Below are positions 22,618 through 31,040 of a stretch of 64,000 nucleotides of DNA, piece by piece (the first letter of the stretch is position 1; the number at the start of each line of letters is the position of its first letter). Source of the stretch: Nocardiopsis dassonvillei_B (lineage in GTDB: Bacteria; Actinomycetota; Actinomycetes; Streptosporangiales; Streptosporangiaceae); contig NZ_OZ186815.1 in assembly GCF_964273065.1 (NCBI RefSeq), positions 5,022,001 to 5,086,000 on the forward strand. Reading direction: 5' to 3'. Under the pieces are notes generated by a model, which was not told the DNA's origin, did no database searches, and worked only from the letters and a program-made list of their open reading frames with translations. The position numbers and the translations under genes are program-made.

Positions 22618-23473
22618 GCGAGCGCCACCCGCCCCCGGCCGTGTACACCCGGACGGCCTGCGGCGAGGCCGCGGCGGCGCGCACCGCCCCGCGCAGCGCC
22701 GCCAGGTCGCCGGGCCCGCCGACGTGGGACCAGAGCACCACGGCCCGGGGGGCGGTCCGGCGCACCGCACGTTCCGCGGCGTCCGCCGGCGTGCAGGCGC
22801 CCAGCACGCGGTGCGACAGGCCGCGCTCGCGCAGTGCGGCGGCCAGCGCCTCCACCGGCAGGCTGTGCATCTCTTGGGGGCCGCAGGCCAGGAGCACGGG
22901 CCGCTGGTCCTGCCGGCGCGGCCCCTCCGGCGGGGGGACCCGGCGCAGGGCGGAGGAGACGCACCACGACAGCAGGTGCTCCACCTCCACGTAGCGGCGG
23001 GTGCCGTCCCACTTGCGGCCCATCCCGTACAGCAGCGGCATGGCCAGGCCCTCCCAGGCGGCGACCACGCCCTCCTCCCGCAGCGCGCGTTCGACCAGGG
23101 CCTCCACGAGGTCGGAGTCCATCCGCATCGCCGCCCGGGCCACCCCCTGGAGGCGGGGCGCCCGCCCGACCGGGAGGGTGTCCCCGCCCGGCCGCGGCCC
23201 GGAGCCGTGCCCGGTCCGCGGTGCGGGCACGGCCGGGGCGGCGGGTCCGCCCGCGCCCCGCACCCGTTCGGCCGCGACGGCCGGGGCCAGCCCCTCGCCC
23301 ACCAGGCGGCACAGCTCGCGCAGCCGTCGCACGTCCTCGGGCGTGTAGCGGCGGTGACCGCCGGGGCTGCGCTCACGCGGGCCTATCCCGTACCGGTGGT
23401 CCCAGCTGCGCAGGGTCGACGGGGACACCCCCAGCATGCGGGCGGTCGCGCCGGGAGTCAGGGTTTCCGACAT
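22547..23473 (-). CDS. litR: B12-dependent light-responsive MerR regulator (CarH/LitR type)
   Basis: A 308-residue repressor with an N-terminal MerR HTH (residues 5-45, LTPGATARMLGVSPSTLRSW and GGHRRYTPEDVRRL), a Gly/Pro-rich linker (70-105) and a C-terminal cobalamin module. The adenosylcobalamin-capping motif W-x9-EH is intact (Trp155, Glu165, His166). The B12 lower-ligand motif ExHxxG reads EMHSLP (201-206), keeping His203 but with Pro206 for Gly. In this family AdoB12 tetramerises the protein on DNA in the dark and light breaks the Co-C bond, releasing carotenoid promoters. Location next to crtY and the intact motif make this role likely. It is convergent with crtY. Confidence 0.88.
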   Translation of the reverse strand: MSETLTPGATARMLGVSPSTLRSWDHRYGIGPRERSPGGHRRYTPEDVRRLRELCRLVGEGLAPAVAAERVRGAGGPAAPAVPAPRTGHGSGPRPGGDTLPVGRAPRLQGVARAAMRMDSDLVEALVERALREEGVVAAWEGLAMPLLYGMGRKWDGTRRYVEVEHLLSWCVSSALRRVPPPEGPRRQDQRPVLLACGPQEMHSLPVEALAAALRERGLSHRVLGACTPADAAERAVRRTAPRAVVLWSHVGGPGDLAALRGAVRAAAASPQAVRVYTAGGGWRSLTARAGGGHLGSLSEAVRNLDPG

Positions 23474-23562
23474 GGCGTTCCAACCGTTGCGAAAGCGGTG
23501 CGAGTTGTCGTGCTCGTCCTGGCCACCGACTCTAGCTGCAAGGACGCGAAACGGAGGGCATC

Positions 23563-24063
23563 ATGGACCTGGACACCGCGCATTCCGCCGACCGCCGCCT
23601 GGAGGTCGTCCACCGCCTCGGAACGGCGTTCATCGGACTCGTCCTGGTGGGCTTCGGCGCCACGAGCCTGTTCGTGCGGCTGCCGCTGTTCGACACCCGC
23701 GGCGAGGTCGTCGCGGGCCTCTCCACAAACGGGGCCCTGGGGTTCGTCTCGGTGGCCGTCGGCTCGCTGCTGGTCGGCGCGGCCGTGGTGGGCGGAACCT
23801 TCGCCTCGACGGTGTCGACCCTGGTGGGCGTCGGTTTCGTCGCGAGCGGACTGGTCAACCTCTACCTCATGAGCACCGACTTCAACATCCTGGCCTTCTC
23901 GATGCCCAACGTCATCTTCAGCTTCGTGGTCGGCATCCTGATGCTCACCGTCGGCATGTACGGCCGCTTCACCGGCGGCCTGCCCGAGGACAACCCGTAC
24001 CGGCGCCACCGGGAGCGGCGGCGCGGACAGGGGGCCGGGACGCCGGCCGGGGCGGTCCGGTGA
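23563..24063 (+). CDS. DUF4383 family membrane protein
   Basis: A 166-residue integral membrane protein with four hydrophobic segments (about 20-42, 58-82, 85-106 and 112-133) and a basic, cytoplasmic C-terminus rich in Arg (PYRRHRERRRGQG). The LVNLYLMSTDFNILAFSMPNV block between the last two helices is typical of DUF4383. Function is unknown for the family. It is divergent from the B12 regulator gene with 89 bases between, so it could be light-controlled; that is inference. CGGAGGG precedes the ATG. The SDR gene starts inside its stop (GTGA), so they are co-translated. Confidence 0.82.
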   Translation: MDLDTAHSADRRLEVVHRLGTAFIGLVLVGFGATSLFVRLPLFDTRGEVVAGLSTNGALGFVSVAVGSLLVGAAVVGGTFASTVSTLVGVGFVASGLVNLYLMSTDFNILAFSMPNVIFSFVVGILMLTVGMYGRFTGGLPEDNPYRRHRERRRGQGAGTPAGAVR

Positions 24064-25547
24064 GCGGGCGCCGGGCCCTGGTCACCGGGGCCACCGGGTA
24101 CATCGGGGGCCGACTGGTCCCGCAGCTCCTCGACGCCGGTTTCGACGTCCGATGCCTGGCCCGCGATCCCGGCAAGCTGCGAGACCACCCCTGGCGCGGG
24201 AGCGTCGAGGTGGTCCGCGGCGACGTGGTCTCGGGGGAGGGGCTGGACGAGGCGGCGGAGGGCGTCGAGGTCGCCTACTACCTCGTCCACTCCATGTCGG
24301 GAAGCCGGGACTTCTCCGGTACCGACGCCCGGGGGGCGCGCAACTTCGCCGCCGCGGCCGCCGCGGCCGGGACGGCACGGATCGTCTACCTGGGGGGCCT
24401 GGCGCCCGAGGGCGAGGACCTGTCCGCGCACATGGCCTCCCGCACGGAGGTGGGCCGCATCCTGCTGGAGGGGCCGGTGCCCGCCGCCGTGCTGCGGGCC
24501 GCCGTGATCATCGGCTCCGGCTCGGCGTCCTTCGAGATGCTGCGCTACCTCACCGAGCGCCTGCCGGTGATGACCACGCCGCGCTGGGTGCGCAGCCGGG
24601 TGCAGCCGATCGCCGTGCGCGACGTGCTGCGGCTCTTGGTGGAGGCCGCGGACCTGCCGTCCGGGTCGAACCGCACCTTCGACGTCGGCGGCCCCGACGT
24701 GCTCACCTACGCGGACATGATCCGGCGGTTCGCGCGCGCGGCGGACCTGGGCCCGCGGCTGATCCTGCCGCTGCCGGTGCTGTCCCCGGGGCTGTCGAGC
24801 CTGTGGGTCGGCCTGGTCACCCCGGTGCCGCCCGCCATCGCACGACCGCTGGTGGAGTCGCTGCGCCACGACGCCGTGTGCGGTGAGGACGACCTCTCGG
24901 ACCTGCTCGGCGACCACGGGCGCATCGGGTTCGACCGGGCGGTGCGGCTGGCCCTGTGCCGGACGGCCGAGGCGAGGGTGGACACCCGGTGGACGTCGGC
25001 GGCCTGGGCGGGCGCCCCGTCCGACCCGCTGCCCACCGATCCGGACTGGGCGGGCGGCAGCCTGTACACCGACGACCGGACGCGGGAGGTGGACGCGCCG
25101 CCCGAGGCGGTCTGGCGGGTCGTCGAGGGGATCGGCGGGGCCCGCGGCTGGTACTCGTGGCCGCTGGCCTGGGCGGCGCGCGGATGGATCGACCTGGCCG
25201 TGGGAGGAGTCGGCCTGCGCCGGGGACGCCGCGACCCGGGGCGCCTGCGTGTCGGAGACTCCCTGGACTTCTGGCGGGTGGAGGAGGTCGTGCCGGGGAG
25301 CCTGCTCCGGCTGCGCGCCGAGATGCGGCTGCCGGGCCCGGCCTGGCTGGAGTTCACCCTGGAGCCCGGGGAGGGGGGAGCGGGCCGCACACGCCTGCGC
25401 CAGCGGGCGCTGTTCCGCCCCCGGGGCCTGCTGGGGCAGCTGTACTGGGCCGCGGTGACGCCCTTCCACGGTGTGGTGTTCGGCTCGATGTCGCGGAACA
25501 TGGCCCGCACCGCGGAGAGCGAGGCGCGCGAGCCCGCCGCCGTGTGA
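24060..25547 (+). CDS. NAD(P)-binding SDR protein with C-terminal DUF2867 domain
   Basis: A 495-residue two-domain protein. The N-terminal half is an atypical/extended SDR: ALVTGATGYIGGRLVPQL (6-23, TGxxGxxG) and AYYLVHSMSGSRDF, with NmrA-like fold. After about residue 320 follows a DUF2867 domain (LYTDDRTREVDAPPEAVWRV, then GARGWYSWPLAWAARGWIDL and FWRVEEVVPGSLLRLRAEM), an SRPBCC-like cavity domain. Such fusions are common in actinobacteria and are of unknown substrate; a membrane-lipid or isoprenoid-type ligand is only a guess. GTG start overlapping the DUF4383 stop. A strong hairpin follows. Confidence 0.87.
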   Translation: MSGRRALVTGATGYIGGRLVPQLLDAGFDVRCLARDPGKLRDHPWRGSVEVVRGDVVSGEGLDEAAEGVEVAYYLVHSMSGSRDFSGTDARGARNFAAAAAAAGTARIVYLGGLAPEGEDLSAHMASRTEVGRILLEGPVPAAVLRAAVIIGSGSASFEMLRYLTERLPVMTTPRWVRSRVQPIAVRDVLRLLVEAADLPSGSNRTFDVGGPDVLTYADMIRRFARAADLGPRLILPLPVLSPGLSSLWVGLVTPVPPAIARPLVESLRHDAVCGEDDLSDLLGDHGRIGFDRAVRLALCRTAEARVDTRWTSAAWAGAPSDPLPTDPDWAGGSLYTDDRTREVDAPPEAVWRVVEGIGGARGWYSWPLAWAARGWIDLAVGGVGLRRGRRDPGRLRVGDSLDFWRVEEVVPGSLLRLRAEMRLPGPAWLEFTLEPGEGGAGRTRLRQRALFRPRGLLGQLYWAAVTPFHGVVFGSMSRNMARTAESEAREPAAV

Positions 25548-25560
25548 GAGACCCGCCCCG

Positions 25561-25594
25561 CCGCGCCCCGCGCCGTACCCGGCGCGGGGCGCGG
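25561..25594 (+). terminator. Terminator hairpin after the SDR/DUF2867 gene
   Basis: A perfect 14-bp stem (CCGCGCCCCGCGCC with GGCGCGGGGCGCGG) has a 6-base loop GTACCC and starts 14 bases after the stop codon. It ends the DUF4383-SDR transcript. Confidence 0.75.
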
Positions 25595-25709
25595 TGCGCG
25601 GGGCACCGGGGCGGGCATCCCCGGAAGGGTGTAGAGTCGCGCCCAAGAAGTCTCGAAAAGCGAGATGCTTGGTTTCCGTGGCTTTTGTCCGCGGTGGAGG
25701 GGAACACCG

Positions 25710-27839
25710 GTGAACGAGGAGAGGCGGCCGGAACGCCGGTCGCGCTGGTGGGTCGGAGCCGCGCTGCTCGTCGTCCTCGTCTGGACGCTGGGCGGAGGGC
25801 CGCTGGGAGCCTTCCTCGGAAAGCTCGGCGAGGTGCAGACCAACGACCGGTCCGCGTTCCTGCCGGTGGGGGCGGAGTCCACGGAGGTCGCCCGGATCGC
25901 CGAGGACTTCGACCGCGAGGACGCGGTGCCCGCCGTCGCCCTGTGGTCCGGCGAGGAGGAGATCACCGAGGGGGAGCTGGCGGACATCGCCGCCGTCGGC
26001 GAGGAGGTCGCGACCCGGCCCTGGGTGTCCGGCGACGTCATCGGACCCGTCCCCGGCACCGAGGACCCCTCCGTCGCCCAGCTGGTCGTGCCGATCGACT
26101 CCGACGAGAAGACCTCCGACGCGGTCGAGGAGCTGCGCGAGATCCTGGCCGAGGAACCGGTCGGCGAGCTGACCCCCCAGGTCACCGGGCCGGCCGGCTA
26201 CGCCGCCGACCTCGCCGCGGCCTTCGGCGGGATCGACTCCACCCTGCTCCTCGTCGCGGTCACGGCCGTGCTGGTCATCCTCGTGGCGGTCTACCGCTCC
26301 CCGCTGCTGCCGATCCTCGTCATCCTGGCCTCCCTGCTGGCCCTGGGCCTGTCCGGGGCCCTGGTGTACCTGGCCGCCGACACCGGCCTGGTCGACCTCA
26401 ACGGCCAGAGCCAGGGCATCCTGTTCATCCTGGTCGTCGGCGCCTGCACCGACTACGCCCTGCTGCTCGTCGCCCGCTACCGCGAGGAGCTGGCCCTGCA
26501 CGAGCGGGTCCCCCGCGCGGTCCTGGCGGCCCTGCGCGGTGTCACCGGGCCGGTGCTCGCCTCCGCCGGGACCGTCGTCCTGGGGCTGCTCTGCCTGCTC
26601 GCGGCGGACCTGGCCTCCACCCGCAGCCTCGGTCCGGTCGTGGCCGTCGGCGTCGGCGCGGCCGTGCTCTCGGCGATGACCTTCCTGCCCGCCGCGCTCG
26701 CCCTCGCCGGCCGGGCCGCGTTCTGGCCGACCGCCCCGCACCGGCCCACCGCCGAGACCGGCGGCGACACCGACCGGGTCATGGCCGCCCACCCGCTGTG
26801 GGGGCGGATCGCCCGGGCCGTCGCCCGCCGTCCGCGCGCCCTGTGGATCGCCACCACCGCCCTGCTCGCCGCGGCGGCCGTGTTCGCCCCCGCCTTCGAC
26901 GCCCGGGGCACCGGCCAGGCCGAGGTGTTCCGCACCGAGGTGGAGGCGGTCACCGCCCAGGAGGTGCTGGACCGGGGCTTCGGCACCGACGCGGCCGCCG
27001 CGCCCGCCCTGGTGGTCGCCGACGCCGACCACCTCGACGCCGTCGTCGCCGCGGCCGAGTCCTCCCCGGCCGTCGACAGCGCCGCCCCCGTCACCGAGCC
27101 CGGGCCCCCGGGGGCGGACCTCCCGCCGCTGACCGAGGACGGCCGCGTCCTGGTCGAGGCGGTCCTCACCGTGGGCCCGGAGTCGCCCGAGGCCGTGGAC
27201 GCCGTCCGGGGCCTGCGCGAACGCCTGGCCGAGGACGCGCCGCAGGCCGACGCGCTGGTCGGCGGCGTCACCGCCACCGACCTGGACACCCTGGAGACGG
27301 CCCAGCGCGACTTCCTCGTCGTGGTGCCCCTGGTCCTGGCCGTGGTCCTGCTGGTGCTCGTCGTCCTGCTGCGGGCCCTGGTCGCCCCGCTCATGCTCAT
27401 GGCCGCCAACGTGCTCTCGTTCGCCGCGGCGCTGGGCGTGGGGACCCTGGTCTTCGACCACGTCCTGGACCTGCCCGGGGCCGATCCGGTGGTGCCGCTG
27501 TTCGCGTTCGTCTTCCTGGTGGCACTGGGGATCGACTACAGCATCTTCCTCATGTCGCGCGCCCGGGAGGAGACCCTGGCCCACGGGCACCGCGACGGTG
27601 TGCTGCGGGCGCTCACCGTCACCGGCGGCGTCATCACCTCCGCCGGGGTGGTGCTGGCCGCCACCTTCGCGGCGCTCGCCGTGATCCCCCTGCTGTTCCT
27701 GCTCCAGCTGGCCTTCCTGGTGGCGTTCGGAGTGCTGGTGGACGCACTGCTCGTGCGCACCGTGCTGGTCCCCGCGCTGGCGCTGGACACGGGCCCGCGC
27801 ACCTGGTGGCCGGGCCGGGCCCGCCGCGCCGGGGGCTGA
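25710..27839 (+). CDS. MMPL family RND transporter
   Basis: A 709-residue exporter of the MmpL/YdfJ type. There is an N-terminal membrane segment (WWVGAALLVVLVWTL), a large outside loop, then two repeats of five membrane helices each (about 170-340 and 520-700). Conserved Asp-Tyr proton-relay pairs are visible: GACTDYALLLVARYR in the first half and VALGIDYSIFLMSRAREE in the second. Substrates of such proteins are lipids or drugs; with carotenoid genes nearby a lipid is conceivable but not shown. The GTG at 25710 has GGAGGGG 9 bases upstream. A possible -10 TAGAGT (25632) lies in the gap after the preceding terminator. Confidence 0.9.
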   Translation: MNEERRPERRSRWWVGAALLVVLVWTLGGGPLGAFLGKLGEVQTNDRSAFLPVGAESTEVARIAEDFDREDAVPAVALWSGEEEITEGELADIAAVGEEVATRPWVSGDVIGPVPGTEDPSVAQLVVPIDSDEKTSDAVEELREILAEEPVGELTPQVTGPAGYAADLAAAFGGIDSTLLLVAVTAVLVILVAVYRSPLLPILVILASLLALGLSGALVYLAADTGLVDLNGQSQGILFILVVGACTDYALLLVARYREELALHERVPRAVLAALRGVTGPVLASAGTVVLGLLCLLAADLASTRSLGPVVAVGVGAAVLSAMTFLPAALALAGRAAFWPTAPHRPTAETGGDTDRVMAAHPLWGRIARAVARRPRALWIATTALLAAAAVFAPAFDARGTGQAEVFRTEVEAVTAQEVLDRGFGTDAAAAPALVVADADHLDAVVAAAESSPAVDSAAPVTEPGPPGADLPPLTEDGRVLVEAVLTVGPESPEAVDAVRGLRERLAEDAPQADALVGGVTATDLDTLETAQRDFLVVVPLVLAVVLLVLVVLLRALVAPLMLMAANVLSFAAALGVGTLVFDHVLDLPGADPVVPLFAFVFLVALGIDYSIFLMSRAREETLAHGHRDGVLRALTVTGGVITSAGVVLAATFAALAVIPLLFLLQLAFLVAFGVLVDALLVRTVLVPALALDTGPRTWWPGRARRAGG

Positions 27840-27846
27840 CGGCGGT

Positions 27847-28674
27847 TCACAGGGGGTCGCCGGGCAGGTCCCGGTAGGTGGCGGCCAGCTTGTTGGTGAG
27901 CGAGGCCAGCGGCAGCCGCGTCCCGTCGATGGCGCTCACCGGGCGCACCCCGGTGACCGCGTTGGTCACGAACGCCCCGGCGGTCCGGAGGGCGGCCGCC
28001 GCGGACAGCGGCCGGGTGGACACCGGTACGCCCATCTCCTCGGCCAGGCCGCTCACCAGCCGGGCGGTCACCCCGGGCAGCGCCGGTGCCTGCGGCCACA
28101 CCAGGCCGCCGCCGTCCAGGAAGCAGATGTTCCAGGTGGGTCCCTCCGACACCCGGCCGTCCACCCCGCTGAACAGGGCGTCGTCGTGACCGTCCAGCTG
28201 GGCGGCCCGCCGCTGGTGGACGGCCCCGAACAGGCCGGTGCCCTTCACCCCGGGGGTGTCCCGGGTGTACAGGCGCACGCCCAGCCGCAGCGGGGGCGGC
28301 AGCCGGTCGGGCGCTGGAGCCGGGCGCGTGGTGATGAGGATCTGCGGCAGACTGCGCCCGGCGGGCCTGCCCAGGTCCAGACCGGGGTCGAAGACCGTCA
28401 CCCGGATGACCGCGGGGGAGGGGTGGGCCCGGGCGCTGCGGCGCGCCAGCTCGCGTACTCGGGAGATGTCCAGTTCGGTGCCGAACAGCGTCCGGCAGTC
28501 CCGGCTCAGCCGTTCCATGTGCAGGTCCAGGCCGCGCACGCGCAGGCCGGTGACGAGCATCGTGGTGAAGTGGCCGTAGCCGTGGAGGGCGAGGGAGGCG
28601 AGCTCCCCGGTGGTGGCGGGGCGTCCGTTCAGTTCCATTGCGCGCCCATCATGGCATTTCGGGACCTGTGTCAC
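27847..28674 (-). CDS. Class IV aminotransferase-like (aminodeoxychorismate lyase type)
   Basis: A 275-residue PLP fold-type IV protein. Typical segments are HGYGHFTTMLVTGLRVRGLD near residue 32, the probable PLP lysine in TPGVKGTGLFGAV (around 143), and SEGPTWNICFLDGGGLVWPQ (around 180) followed by LPGVTARLV. The overall pattern is nearest to 4-amino-4-deoxychorismate lyase (PabC), which makes p-aminobenzoate for folate, but D-amino acid or branched-chain aminotransferases share the fold. The GTG start has GGAGGA eight bases upstream; an ATG 12 codons later lacks one. It is convergent with the MMPL gene, 7 bases apart. Confidence 0.82.
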   Translation of the reverse strand: MTQVPKCHDGRAMELNGRPATTGELASLALHGYGHFTTMLVTGLRVRGLDLHMERLSRDCRTLFGTELDISRVRELARRSARAHPSPAVIRVTVFDPGLDLGRPAGRSLPQILITTRPAPAPDRLPPPLRLGVRLYTRDTPGVKGTGLFGAVHQRRAAQLDGHDDALFSGVDGRVSEGPTWNICFLDGGGLVWPQAPALPGVTARLVSGLAEEMGVPVSTRPLSAAAALRTAGAFVTNAVTGVRPVSAIDGTRLPLASLTNKLAATYRDLPGDPL

Positions 28675-28742
28675 GGGGCTTTTCCTCCGCCTCGCGCCGA
28701 GCGGTGGAGAACACCAAGGTCAGAGCCGCGCAGATCGGTCGG

Positions 28743-29447
28743 TCAGGCCGGGTCGCCGGTCTCGCGGGCGAGGAAGGCGGTGAGCAGCTGCTCCTCCGAG
28801 GTGTCCAGGTACGTCTCCAGCTCGGCGGCCGCGGCCGTGCGGTCCCCCGCCGCGAGCAGGGTGTGGATGCGCCGGTTCCAGTCCAGGTAGGGGGCGTGGA
28901 ACTCGCGCGGCGCGTCCATCACGTGGAAGACCAGCCGGGTCTCGGCCAGGATCCGGCTCATGAACTCGTCGATGCGCGCACTGCCCGCCAGCCCGGCCAG
29001 CGCCTGGTGGAAGTGCATGTTGGCGGTGCCCACCCCCCACCAGTCGCCGGAGGCGCGGGCCGCCTCCCCCTCCTCGACGGCCCGCCCCACCGCCTCCAGC
29101 GCCTCGGGCGCGGGGTCGGCGGCGCGCTGCACGGCGGGCAGCTCCAGGGAGCGCCGGGCCTGGAAGAGGTCGCGGACGTCCTCCGCCGTGGGGAGCGTGA
29201 CGAACACGCCGCGGTGCATCTGGTGGACCACCAGCCGTTCGCGGACGAGCAGCCGGAACGCCTCGCGCAGGGTGTTGCGGGAGACGCCGAGCTCCTCGCA
29301 CAGCCGCTCCTCGGAGAGGCGGCCGCCGGGCGGGTGGTCGCCGTCGATGACGGCCTCGCGCAGGAGCCTGGCGACCCGCTCGGCCTGGCTGGGCAGCGGC
29401 AGCAGCCGTCGGGCGGGCCTGCCGACGCGGTCGTCCGTGGCCGTCAC
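28743..29447 (-). CDS. GntR family regulator, FCD (FadR) subfamily
   Basis: A 234-residue repressor. The N-terminal winged HTH spans residues 20-90 (LREAVIDGDHPPGGRLSEER, VSRNTLREAFRLLVRERLVV), followed by an FCD all-helical ligand domain (95-230) with metal-ligand candidates in FHQALAGLAG and RRIHTLLAAGD. It is divergent from the pxp operon, and palindromes containing TTGGAT lie in the gap. The ligand is probably an organic acid such as 5-oxoproline or glutamate (inference from position). In B. subtilis the equivalent operon carries the IclR-type KipR, so the regulator family has been swapped here. GTG start with GAGGAG upstream. Confidence 0.9.
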   Translation of the reverse strand: MTATDDRVGRPARRLLPLPSQAERVARLLREAVIDGDHPPGGRLSEERLCEELGVSRNTLREAFRLLVRERLVVHQMHRGVFVTLPTAEDVRDLFQARRSLELPAVQRAADPAPEALEAVGRAVEEGEAARASGDWWGVGTANMHFHQALAGLAGSARIDEFMSRILAETRLVFHVMDAPREFHAPYLDWNRRIHTLLAAGDRTAAAAELETYLDTSEEQLLTAFLARETGDPA

Positions 29448-29532
29448 AGGGGCTCCTCACCGGAGAAGGGTCGATGCCCTCCCATTGTGGCCGATGGGGA
29501 GGGGGGCCGGTGGGGCCCGTCCGGAGGAACCC

Positions 29533-29555
29533 GTTCATTGGATGATCCTATGAAC
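29533..29555. promoter_or_regulatory. Palindrome 1 in the gntR-NRAMP gap
   Basis: A 23-base imperfect palindrome: GTTCAT-T-GGAT-G-ATCC-T-ATGAAC (only the positions next to GGAT/ATCC are unpaired). It contains TTGGAT, a word that recurs in palindrome 2. It lies 85 bases upstream of the gntR start and is a likely GntR operator for autoregulation. Confidence 0.55.
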
Positions 29556-29624
29556 GCTCGTCCGGCGCGAATCCCGCGGCGCATCGCTGACCTGGGTTCT
29601 TTTCCGGAGCCCTCTTTACCGTCA

Positions 29625-29659
29625 TCGTTGGATTGAAGTATTGTTCAACAATCCAACGA
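29625..29659. promoter_or_regulatory. Palindrome 2, overlapping repeats upstream of the NRAMP-pxp operon
   Basis: An 11-base perfect inverted repeat TCGTTGGATTG ... CAATCCAACGA (29625-29635 and 29649-29659) frames a second perfect palindrome ATTGTT-C-AACAAT (29640-29652). TTGGAT occurs once in each arm. This sits 57 bases upstream of the transporter start, in an AT-richer stretch. FCD-type GntR proteins usually bind short palindromes of this kind, so this is a strong operator candidate. Confidence 0.65.
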
Positions 29660-29715
29660 GGCGTGGAGTGGTCCGCGTCACGCCCCGCCTCCGCCCCTCA
29701 CCCAGGAGAGACCCC

Positions 29716-30966
29716 ATGGGCGACACACCCCCCGCACCCCCGAAGGTGCGCCCCCGCCTCGGCCGGGTCGCAATGGGCAGCACCCTGCTCGGCGCGATGT
29801 TCCTCATGGCCACCAGCGCCATCGGCCCCGGCTTCATCACCCAGACCACCCAGTTCACGGCGCAGCTCGGCGCCACGTTCGCCTTCGCGATCCTCGTCTC
29901 GATCCTCGTGGACATCGCCGTCCAGCTGAACATCTGGCGGGTCGTCGGCGTCGCGAACATGCGCGCCCAGGACCTGGCCAACAAGGTCGTCCCCGGCGCG
30001 GGCTACCTGCTCGCCGCACTCATCGTCTTCGGCGGCCTGGTCTTCAACGTCGGCAACCTCGCCGGCACCGGACTCGGCCTGAACGCCCTGGCCGGAGTCG
30101 ACCCGAGGACCGGCGCCGTCGTCTCCGCGGTCCTGGCGGTGGTCATCCTGGGAGCCAAGAGGCTGGGTGCCGCCCTGGACCGGGTCCTGGTCGTCCTCGG
30201 CGTCGCGATGATCGCCCTCACCCTCTACGTCGCGGTCATCTCGCGGCCCCCGGTCGGCGACGCCCTGCGCCAGGCCGTCCTGCCCGAGCAGCTGGGCACG
30301 GACGTCTTCCTCGCCACGGTCACCATCATCGGCGGCACCGTCGGCGGCTACATCACCTACGCCGGGGTCCACCGCCTCATCGAGGCCGGCCGGGGCGGCC
30401 CCGAGAACATCGCCTCGATCTCCCGCACCTCCGTGCTCGGGATCATCGTCACCGGCGTCATGCGCGTGCTGCTCTTCCTCGCCATCCTCGGGGTGGTCTC
30501 CGGCGGCGCCGAGATCCTCGGCTCCGACAACCCCTCGGCCGAGGCGTTCCTCCAGGCCGCCGGGGAGGCGGGCATGCGCCTGTTCGGCGTGATCATGTGG
30601 GCGGCCGCCGTCAGCTCCGTGATCGGCGCCTCCTACACCTCCATCTCCTTCGTCTCCACCTTCCACCCCGTGCTGGAGAAGCGGCGGGGCCTGCTGGTCA
30701 CCGCCTTCATCGGGGTCTCCCTGGCCATCCTGCTGGCGTCCGGCCAGGCCCCGACCACGCTCCTGGTGCTGGCGGGCGCCCTCAACGGCGTCATCCTGCC
30801 GGTCGGCCTGGGCATCATGCTCTGGGTCGCGGCCCGCCGCTCCCGAGACCTGCTCGGCGGCTACAGGTACCCCGTGGGACTGATCGTCATCGGGGTCCTG
30901 GCCTGGGCGCTCACCGCCTACATGGCCGTCAACTCCCTCGGCGGCATCGCCGCGCTCTGGCAGTAG
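29716..30966 (+). CDS. NRAMP-like transporter of the 5-oxoproline operon (YcsG type)
   Basis: A 416-residue membrane protein with 11 or so helices and the NRAMP/LeuT-like organisation. In canonical NRAMP metal transporters helix 1 carries DPGN; here it reads SAIGPGFITQT, so the metal-binding Asp and Asn are missing. The helix-6 MPH-type motif is also not visible (GGYITYAGVHRLIEAG). This is typical of the YcsG subgroup linked to pxpABC genes and suggests that the substrate is not a divalent metal; 5-oxoproline or a related acid is my inference. The ATG has AGGAGA upstream. First gene of the operon. Confidence 0.88.
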   Translation: MGDTPPAPPKVRPRLGRVAMGSTLLGAMFLMATSAIGPGFITQTTQFTAQLGATFAFAILVSILVDIAVQLNIWRVVGVANMRAQDLANKVVPGAGYLLAALIVFGGLVFNVGNLAGTGLGLNALAGVDPRTGAVVSAVLAVVILGAKRLGAALDRVLVVLGVAMIALTLYVAVISRPPVGDALRQAVLPEQLGTDVFLATVTIIGGTVGGYITYAGVHRLIEAGRGGPENIASISRTSVLGIIVTGVMRVLLFLAILGVVSGGAEILGSDNPSAEAFLQAAGEAGMRLFGVIMWAAAVSSVIGASYTSISFVSTFHPVLEKRRGLLVTAFIGVSLAILLASGQAPTTLLVLAGALNGVILPVGLGIMLWVAARRSRDLLGGYRYPVGLIVIGVLAWALTAYMAVNSLGGIAALWQ

Positions 30967-31040
30967 CGGCCCCCGCCCCGGCGCCGCCCGGCGCACCGGG
31001 GCGGGTATCCCTTCCAAGAAACGAGAAGCGAGGAGCACCG

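Noticed and set aside
18985..23376. A 1463-codon continuous minus-strand frame through crtU, crtT and the region opposite crtY
   Set aside because: Only the first part is CrtU; crtT is in another frame with an overlapping stop, and the rest is opposite crtY. The true crtU start is the GTG at 20574.
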